In this document: piece after piece, positions 61,601 through 64,000 of the stretch
Layout: each line of letters begins with the position of its first letter
Position numbering within the stretch: position 1 is the stretch's first letter
From: Verrucomicrobiales bacterium
GTDB lineage: Bacteria > Verrucomicrobiota > Verrucomicrobiia > Verrucomicrobiales > DEV007
Reading direction: 5' to 3'
DNA: 64,000 nt
Assembly: GCA_029213005.1 (NCBI GenBank)
Contig: JARGPI010000003.1
Location: 62,001-126,000 of the forward strand
Notes under the pieces: generated by a model
What the model was told of the DNA's origin: nothing
Seen by the model: only the letters and a program-made list of their open reading frames with translations
The model's database searches: none
Translations under genes and position numbers: made by a program

Positions 61601-62996
61601 TACTCTCCCAATGTCCGAGACTAAAAAGTGGATTACCTCTATCTCCGGTGCTGTCGTAGGCCAGATCGTCGTACTTGCTTTTTTCTATATACTTGTCACA
61701 AATACTACAACTCCCAGCCTGTCTGCCAACGCGTCGTCTTTTGAGCAGAGGGAGGTGACAGTGATGCTTTCGCAGTTGATGGAACAAGCCATTGAAGAAC
61801 TGCCTGAGCCGGAGATCAAACCGGCGGAGCCAATTGATGAGCCTGAAGAGGAGCCGCTTCCGGAAGTGATTCCGATGGAAAAGGAGAAGAGTTTTATCGA
61901 TACCGATTCCAACATCAAACAAATGGAGGCGCCTCAAAATGCCCGGTTCGAATCGGACCGGAACACCTTTGCCTCCACCGAGTTCCTGCCCGATCCCAAC
62001 CTGCCGCAGGAAGCCGGTCCGACATTGCGGGGAGAGGAGAAAATCGAGAACTTGAGCCTCGCCAATCAGGAATACGCAGACGGCGAGATTATGCCCGATG
62101 CGACACCGCCCCCGGCAATGAGTGAGGCGGGAATGCCGGCCGAGCAATCGGTGGAAGCGCCGCCGGTCGAAGAGACCAAAGATACGGCCCCGAGCGAAAT
62201 GAATGAGAAAACCGAGTCTGAGTCCCCGGCGGACCAGATTTCGGAAGGAGACGCAGAGGAAGCGAAGCCTAGCGATGCCGACACTCCGCCTGATCGCATT
62301 TCAGAGATGTTGACCCAGCCCGACACGGAGAAAATTGCCGAGAAGGCGCAGGAGGAGATGACTACCCAGTCCTTTATCGATCCGGGGAATTCTTCCAACT
62401 TAATGAGGGTTCCGGCGTTGACAGACGAGATGGAACAGGAGGCTTTTGCCACCCAAATTGCAGAGGAGAAAGGCGAACCCGGTGCCCCCGAGGAAAAGCA
62501 GGAGATCAAAGCCACCCCGGTTGAATCCGGAAAATCGGTCGATGAAATCAAGCAGCAGCAACCGACTGCAGCGGAGATGGCGATTCAAAAACAGCTCGAT
62601 GAAAGCATGTTTAATCCTGCGTTTCTCGCTCATCGCCGAAAAAACAATCAGAATGGTGATATCACCAACATCGGGGAAGGCTCTGTCGACGCCGAATCGA
62701 CTGAGGCCGGAATTTATAAAAAGGCCGTGCGGCAGGCCATTGAGAAAAAGTGGCACCAGTATCGCCTCGATCGAGGTGCCGATGTCACATGGGGAGTCTT
62801 GCGTCTACGGTTTATTGTGACTCCATCAGGCAGGGTGAAAAATCTCGAAATTAAAAAGAAAGAAGCGACCGAATTGGTGACGGAGTTTTCTTTGAAAGCG
62901 ATTGTTGATGCAAAAATCCCTCCCATGCCGGCTGATGTGGCTGAAATCTTCGGGCCCGGCGGCATGGAAATGCATTATAACATTGTGATCTATTAG
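61593..62996 (+). CDS. TonB-family energy transducer with long acidic linker
   Basis: 467 residues from ATG 61593 (ATG 61611 is an alternative). One N-terminal membrane helix (about 18-37, ISGAVVGQIVVLAFFYI). A very long Pro/Glu/Asp-rich linker (about 55-350) replaces the usual Pro/Lys linker. The C-terminal domain (about 370-467) has the TonB/TolA fold (GVLRLRFIVTPSGRVKNLEI, VDAKIPPMP). Together with ExbB and ExbD downstream, it couples the proton gradient to outer-membrane transport or, in the TolA-like mode, envelope constriction. The acidic linker is unusual. Confidence 0.85.
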   Translation: MTDTLPMSETKKWITSISGAVVGQIVVLAFFYILVTNTTTPSLSANASSFEQREVTVMLSQLMEQAIEELPEPEIKPAEPIDEPEEEPLPEVIPMEKEKSFIDTDSNIKQMEAPQNARFESDRNTFASTEFLPDPNLPQEAGPTLRGEEKIENLSLANQEYADGEIMPDATPPPAMSEAGMPAEQSVEAPPVEETKDTAPSEMNEKTESESPADQISEGDAEEAKPSDADTPPDRISEMLTQPDTEKIAEKAQEEMTTQSFIDPGNSSNLMRVPALTDEMEQEAFATQIAEEKGEPGAPEEKQEIKATPVESGKSVDEIKQQQPTAAEMAIQKQLDESMFNPAFLAHRRKNNQNGDITNIGEGSVDAESTEAGIYKKAVRQAIEKKWHQYRLDRGADVTWGVLRLRFIVTPSGRVKNLEIKKKEATELVTEFSLKAIVDAKIPPMPADVAEIFGPGGMEMHYNIVIY

Positions 62997-63024
62997 TCCG
63001 TTTACTTACTTAGCCGCGCGATCC

Positions 63025-63792
63025 ATGATCTTATTTTCTTCTGCAAATCATCAATTCTGGGACTTCCTCATGTCAGGAGGGATCTTCATGCTGTTCATTA
63101 TCGTCTGCTGTTTCATCGCGATAACCGTCAGTATCCACCGGGCGCTTTCGCTCCGTTCCTCAGCCATTGTTCCCGCATTTTTAAAGGACGAACTGGTGCG
63201 TTGTGATCAGTATTTTGTTCAGGAAAAATCGTCGGCGCTTTATCACGCGCTTCGAAAGAGCAATACGCCGATCGGAAATATCGGTGAAGTGGCGCTATCC
63301 AACGAATTTGCGAACCGTGCGGAAGCGTCGGAAGCGGTCGAAGCATCTGCGCGGGAGGAGATGGTGAAGCTCGAGGGAGGGATGGGTATTCTCGAGGTGG
63401 TTATCACCATCGCCCCGCTTCTTGGTCTTCTCGGAACCGTGAGCGGTCTGGTCAAAGTGTTTGCCACGCTTGGTGCCACTGAAGCAGGCGCGGCTACGGA
63501 TCCGACATTGATTGCGGCAGGTATTGCCACAGCGCTGAATACAACGATCGCCGGGCTTGTTGTGGCGGTTATCACCGTGATTCTGCATTCCTACTTCACT
63601 CGCCGCCTTGAGAGCATTTCCGTTCAGTTGGAAAAGTTGGTCGGCAATATGCTGCATCAATTTTATCGCCACGGCGGCCCCCGGCTTTATGCCAAGGAAG
63701 CGGCGGCGGAAAAGGCGAAGACGCAGACGACCGTGCTCGACGGAAACCAGACCGGTGGTGTGATCCAGTCCCGAATCTCTCAATCCTCCTGA
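63025..63792 (+). CDS. MotA/TolQ/ExbB proton channel protein
   Basis: 255 residues. Three membrane helices (about 14-35, 133-155 and 173-195). The conserved segments ISIAPLLGLLGTVSGLV-type (here VITIAPLLGLLGTVSGL) and GIATALNTTIAGLVVAV mark the family. It forms the pentameric channel driving TonB-family transducers with ExbD. It starts 28 bp after the TonB-like gene and ends 3 bp before the next gene. Confidence 0.94.
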   Translation: MILFSSANHQFWDFLMSGGIFMLFIIVCCFIAITVSIHRALSLRSSAIVPAFLKDELVRCDQYFVQEKSSALYHALRKSNTPIGNIGEVALSNEFANRAEASEAVEASAREEMVKLEGGMGILEVVITIAPLLGLLGTVSGLVKVFATLGATEAGAATDPTLIAAGIATALNTTIAGLVVAVITVILHSYFTRRLESISVQLEKLVGNMLHQFYRHGGPRLYAKEAAAEKAKTQTTVLDGNQTGGVIQSRISQSS

Positions 63793-63795
63793 TCC

Positions 63796-64000
63796 GTGAA
63801 TTTCTACGTCAAACAGCGAAAAAAGCCGACCGTCCCGATCATCACCCTGATCGATATTCTGGCGATTCTACTGATCTTTTTCATCGTGACGACCACTTTC
63901 AAAAAGAAAGAATCGTTGTTGAAGGTCAACCTTCCCCGCTCGTCGGAAATGGCGACTTCAGCGACCAGCGAAACCCGGGTGCCTCTCGCGCTGACGGAGG
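63796..64000 (+). CDS. ExbD/TolR biopolymer transport protein, cut by window edge
   Basis: GTG start at 63796 and open to the right edge; about 68 residues visible. N-terminal cytoplasmic basic stretch (VKQRKKPTV), then one membrane helix with the family Asp (ITLIDILAILLIFFIVTTTF), followed by periplasmic residues. It pairs with ExbB. The C-terminus is outside the window. Confidence 0.9.
   Translation, partial: MNFYVKQRKKPTVPIITLIDILAILLIFFIVTTTFKKKESLLKVNLPRSSEMATSATSETRVPLALTE

Overview
This 64 kb window is a bacterial chromosome segment with dense protein-coding genes, moderate GC and no plasmid, phage or rRNA signature. Several genes point to the Verrucomicrobiota (PVC superphylum): a long TPR-plus-secretin protein of the Akkermansia Amuc_1098 type, a 1117-residue DUF4175-like envelope protein, MoxR-linked membrane proteins, tandem TPM-domain proteins and many exported proteins of unknown function. 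The lineage call is inferred from gene content; no ribosomal RNA is present to confirm it.

Layout. 1-13300: the 5' part of an SPFH/band-7 gene (cut by the left edge), then a same-strand series of TPR-AAA ATPase, TPR membrane protein, DUF4175-like protein, exported coiled-coil protein, exported prenyltransferase-repeat protein, and a 1086-residue modular protein ending in a TlpA-type thioredoxin. This reads as an envelope-assembly locus. 13300-22100: an orphan gene, an Amt-like protein lacking the usual pore histidines, two lipoproteins, a STAS/PP2C partner-switch pair, grpE-dnaJ, a TerC-family protein and recF. 22116-24210: an intact Tn5/IS50-type IS4-family element of 2077 bp with 26-bp inverted repeats and a perfect 9-bp target duplication. 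It sits in the last codons of a lipoprotein gene. 24200-34220: PAS histidine kinase, GH88/105-like hydrolase, paired TPM proteins, paired LysM proteins, a YjhG/YagF-type sugar-acid dehydratase and an exported agmatine-deiminase-family protein. 34595-43030: tRNA-Ser(GGA), a transmembrane STAND-like NTPase, rpsP-khpA, and a MoxR/membrane protein/ABC ATPase/SDR series. 43030-56830: Nudix hydrolase, ClpX-like ATPase, korAB, secretin, amidase, NAD(P)HX repair enzyme, a chimeric protein with an internal pilin-like helix, an EEP-family protein, rpe and tadA. 56830-64000: a Sel1-repeat exported protein, an M15-type peptidase, and a rex-ogg-tonB-exbB-exbD unit that runs off the right edge.

Main features that ordinary gene annotation does not explain: (1) a dispersed intergenic repeat made of 13-bp palindromes (TGTACAGGGTACA) spaced exactly 22 bp apart at four separate loci, each upstream of a gene start; (2) a compound repeat island at 8040-8475; (3) an IS insertion whose terminal repeat supplies the stop codon of the interrupted gene; (4) several proteins with unusual architecture (Amt without twin histidines, transmembrane STAND NTPase, mid-protein pilin helix, multi-module thioredoxin). 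No CRISPR array, rRNA operon, prophage or recognisable complete anti-phage system was found.
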